DNA from: Pelagihabitans sp963710535
Lineage (GTDB): Bacteria > Bacteroidota > Bacteroidia > Flavobacteriales > Flavobacteriaceae
Assembly: GCA_963710535.1 (NCBI GenBank)
Contig: CAVQAW010000001.1
Location: 1 to 64,000 of the forward strand
DNA: 64,000 nt
Reading direction: 5' to 3'
Part shown: in pieces, positions 62,260 to 64,000 of the stretch
How the letters are laid out: every line of letters starts with the position of its first letter
Numbering within the stretch: position 1 is the first letter of the stretch
The notes under the pieces: model-generated
What the model was told of the DNA's origin: nothing
The model's database searches: none
What the model saw: only the letters and a program-made list of their open reading frames with translations
Program-made: the position numbers and the translations under genes

Positions 62260-63585
62260 ATGAACAAAAGGGAATTTATCAAGAAAAGTGGCCTGGGGAC
62301 GGTCGGCCTCGTGCTCGCCCCCTCATTTTTACAACATGGCATGCAGAAAACAAGGCTGCGCACCGCCCACATCGGGGTGGGGAACATGGGAGGCGAAGAC
62401 CTCAAGGCCATATCCTCCCATAAGTTGGTCGACGTGGTCGCCCTGTGCGACGTCGACGCCAACAACCTCGCCGCGGCGCACAAGCTGCATCCGGGCGCCC
62501 GTGTGTTTTCCGATTACCGCGAGATGCTCAATACCATGGGCAACGACATAGACGCCGTTGTGGTCTCCACCCCTGACCATACCCATGCACCGGCCTCCCT
62601 GATGGCCATGCACATGGACAAACCGGTATACTGCCAGAAACCGCTCACCCACCATGTGAGCGAGGCCCGGGAAATGAAAAAGGTGGCCGAGGAAAGGAAG
62701 CTGGTCACCCAGATGGGCATACAGGTGCACTCTTTTTACGACTATAAACTGGCCACCCTACTGATACAGTCGGGCATTATCGGCAAGGTACATACGGTAA
62801 GGGCCTGGTCGCCCAAGAATTGGGGCTATGACGGCCCGGTGCCCGAAGGCAGCGACCCCGTACCCGCTACGCTGAATTGGGACCTCTGGCTGGGAACGGC
62901 CGCCGAGCGCCCCTACAAGGAAGGGTATTACCACCCCGGCAACTGGCGCAAACTCATGGATTACGGCTGCGGCACCCTGGGCGATATGGGGGTGCATATT
63001 TTCGATACGCCCTACAACGCCCTGCAGTTGGACGTGCCCCGGACCGTAAAGAACGATTGCCGTCCACCGACAGGGTACGGCTATCCGGAGAAAAACACCG
63101 TCACCTATGAATTTCCTGAAACGCCCTTTACGGCAGAGACCCTCACCTGGGTGTGGTACGACGGGCCAGGGGCCCCACCGGCCCACCCCGACCTGAAATT
63201 GCCAGGGGACGAAGCCCTGCACGATCAGGGCGCCATGTTCATGGGGGAAAAGGGACGGCTGTACCTCCCTCACTTCCAGAAACTGCCCCAATTGATCGTG
63301 GATGGAAAATATCAGGAAATGGATATCGAATCGTTCAACCTGGGCGCTCCGGTGCGCGATTATGAGAGCGAAGGGAAAAAACACTACCACCAGTTCGTGG
63401 ATGCCTGTCTGGGCAAGGCCGAGTGCTCTGCCCCTTTCTCCTATGCCGCCCGTTTGACGGAAACCATTTTGCTGGGCGTTATCGCCGGCCGTTTTCCCGG
63501 GCAAACCCTGCTTTGGGATGCGGAGAAGGCACAGTTTGAAGTGGAGGCCAACAAATACCTTACGGGAAATTACCGGAAGTTTTAG
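62260..63585 (+). CDS. Gfo/Idh/MocA family oxidoreductase with Tat-like leader
   Basis: A 441-residue oxidoreductase. ATG 62260 starts a leader MNKREFIKKSGLGTVGLVLA, resembling a Tat-type signal although the two Arg are Lys-Arg. The Rossmann part follows: HIGVGNMGGEDLKAI, ALCDVDANNLAAAHKLHPG, VSTPDHTHAPASLMAMHM, and the family motif CQKPLTHHVSEAREMKKV. An in-frame extension upstream overlaps the DUF1080 gene and is not real. It likely oxidises a sugar at C3. Confidence 0.9.
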   Translation: MNKREFIKKSGLGTVGLVLAPSFLQHGMQKTRLRTAHIGVGNMGGEDLKAISSHKLVDVVALCDVDANNLAAAHKLHPGARVFSDYREMLNTMGNDIDAVVVSTPDHTHAPASLMAMHMDKPVYCQKPLTHHVSEAREMKKVAEERKLVTQMGIQVHSFYDYKLATLLIQSGIIGKVHTVRAWSPKNWGYDGPVPEGSDPVPATLNWDLWLGTAAERPYKEGYYHPGNWRKLMDYGCGTLGDMGVHIFDTPYNALQLDVPRTVKNDCRPPTGYGYPEKNTVTYEFPETPFTAETLTWVWYDGPGAPPAHPDLKLPGDEALHDQGAMFMGEKGRLYLPHFQKLPQLIVDGKYQEMDIESFNLGAPVRDYESEGKKHYHQFVDACLGKAECSAPFSYAARLTETILLGVIAGRFPGQTLLWDAEKAQFEVEANKYLTGNYRKF

Positions 63586-63625
63586 CCCAGATCTTTACGG
63601 ATGGGACCACAATCTAAATAGAAGC

Positions 63626-63659
63626 GGCTTCGAGGTTTTTCAACTTCGAAGCCCTTTTA
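63626..63659 (+). terminator. Hairpin terminator after the Gfo/Idh/MocA gene
   Basis: GGCTTCGA at 63626-63633 pairs perfectly with TCGAAGCC at 63646-63653, followed by a short T-rich stretch (TTTTAG). It lies 40 bases after the stop codon. Confidence 0.5.
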
Positions 63660-63844
63660 GCTTGTGCCCAAATTGTAGGTAGATCAAGCAATATTTTCCT
63701 TGTCTTTTTAAGTCCGGTTGGGTCCATTGAACCGTATTGGATGGATCTGTGTACAAGGTTTTAACTATTTTGGGGCCTTTATATCATGCCGTGATGGTTA
63801 TCTTTCCCCATTCGAATTAGAGAGGATCATTAAAAAAGACACCC

Positions 63845-64000
63845 ATGTATCAGCTCATCGCAAAATGGACGATTTTACCAGGCAAGAAAGAAGAAGCCAT
63901 TATGGCCATTAACAAGCTTGCCACCCTGGTAAAAGAAAAGGAACCGGATACCTTGGCATATCTTCCGCACACGCCCGATTTAAAAGAAATGAACAATCCC
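63845..64000 (+). CDS. Antibiotic biosynthesis monooxygenase (ABM)-type protein, 3' truncated by window
   Basis: The frame starts at ATG 63845 and is still open at the end of the window, after 52 codons. The start MYQLIAKWTILPGKKEEAIM resembles ABM/dimeric alpha-beta-barrel domains (small cofactor-free monooxygenases or signal-transducing proteins). The rest is outside. A ~120-base gap separates it from the Gfo/Idh/MocA gene terminator. Confidence 0.55.
   Translation, partial: MYQLIAKWTILPGKKEEAIMAINKLATLVKEKEPDTLAYLPHTPDLKEMNNP

Overview
This window fits a marine Flavobacteriaceae (Bacteroidota) chromosome. The evidence is a giant SprB-type adhesin with a type B type IX secretion (gliding-motility) C-terminus followed by a PorP/SprF gene, several lipoproteins, an OMP family of the Bacteroidota beta-barrel type, and promoter-like -7 elements of the form TAnnTTTG. 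No rRNA operon, CRISPR array, transposase or integrase was seen.

Layout. (1) 1-10.2 kb: the 3' part of a >3,000-residue SprB-repeat surface protein, containing 2.14 nearly identical, GC-rich 1,767-bp units set in diverged, lower-GC repeats, then its PorP/SprF partner. (2) 10.3-18 kb: housekeeping genes (folB, tRNA-Cys, a LysE-type exporter, an adhesin-like GIN-domain protein, rnr, rpiB, a GNAT gene), an AT-rich 617-bp gap between rnr and rpiB with DnaA-box-like motifs, and a cytosine-C5 DNA methyltransferase with a small unknown partner gene. (3) 18-29 kb: a catabolic block with a Na+/solute symporter and a coupled micro-protein, a malonyl-CoA-synthetase-like ligase, Gfo/Idh/MocA oxidoreductase, PQQ-type dehydrogenase with built-in cytochrome c, an acyltransferase-like membrane protein, a DUF1080 3-keto-glycoside hydrolase-like protein, VOC protein, SDR and SMP-30 lactonase. 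Together they suggest oxidation and cleavage of sugars or glycosides. (4) 29-40 kb: C-terminal protease, rnpA, a GCS2-CBS amidoligase with an aspartoacylase-like hydrolase, M1 and S8 peptidases, a lactonase-like lipoprotein and an MBL hydrolase. (5) 40-55.7 kb: two cation/proton antiporters, an apiosidase-like glycoside hydrolase, lepA, an outer-membrane barrel, a TolB-like lipoprotein, an M28 peptidase, dusB, an FtsX-like permease with rbfA, methylmalonyl-CoA epimerase and tRNA-Ile2. (6) 55.8-61.4 kb: an accessory-looking stretch where five copies of a ~300-400-bp multi-hairpin repeat alternate with small genes (DUF2188, CPBP protease, NAD(P)-binding protein, DUF808). (7) 61.4-64 kb: a DUF1080 lipoprotein with a Gfo/Idh/MocA oxidoreductase, and the start of an ABM-domain gene.

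The strongest unusual signals are the hairpin repeat family, whose first stem shows two compensatory base-pair changes between copies, and the GC-mosaic super-repeat in the adhesin. All functions are read from sequence motifs and family knowledge; no database search was run.
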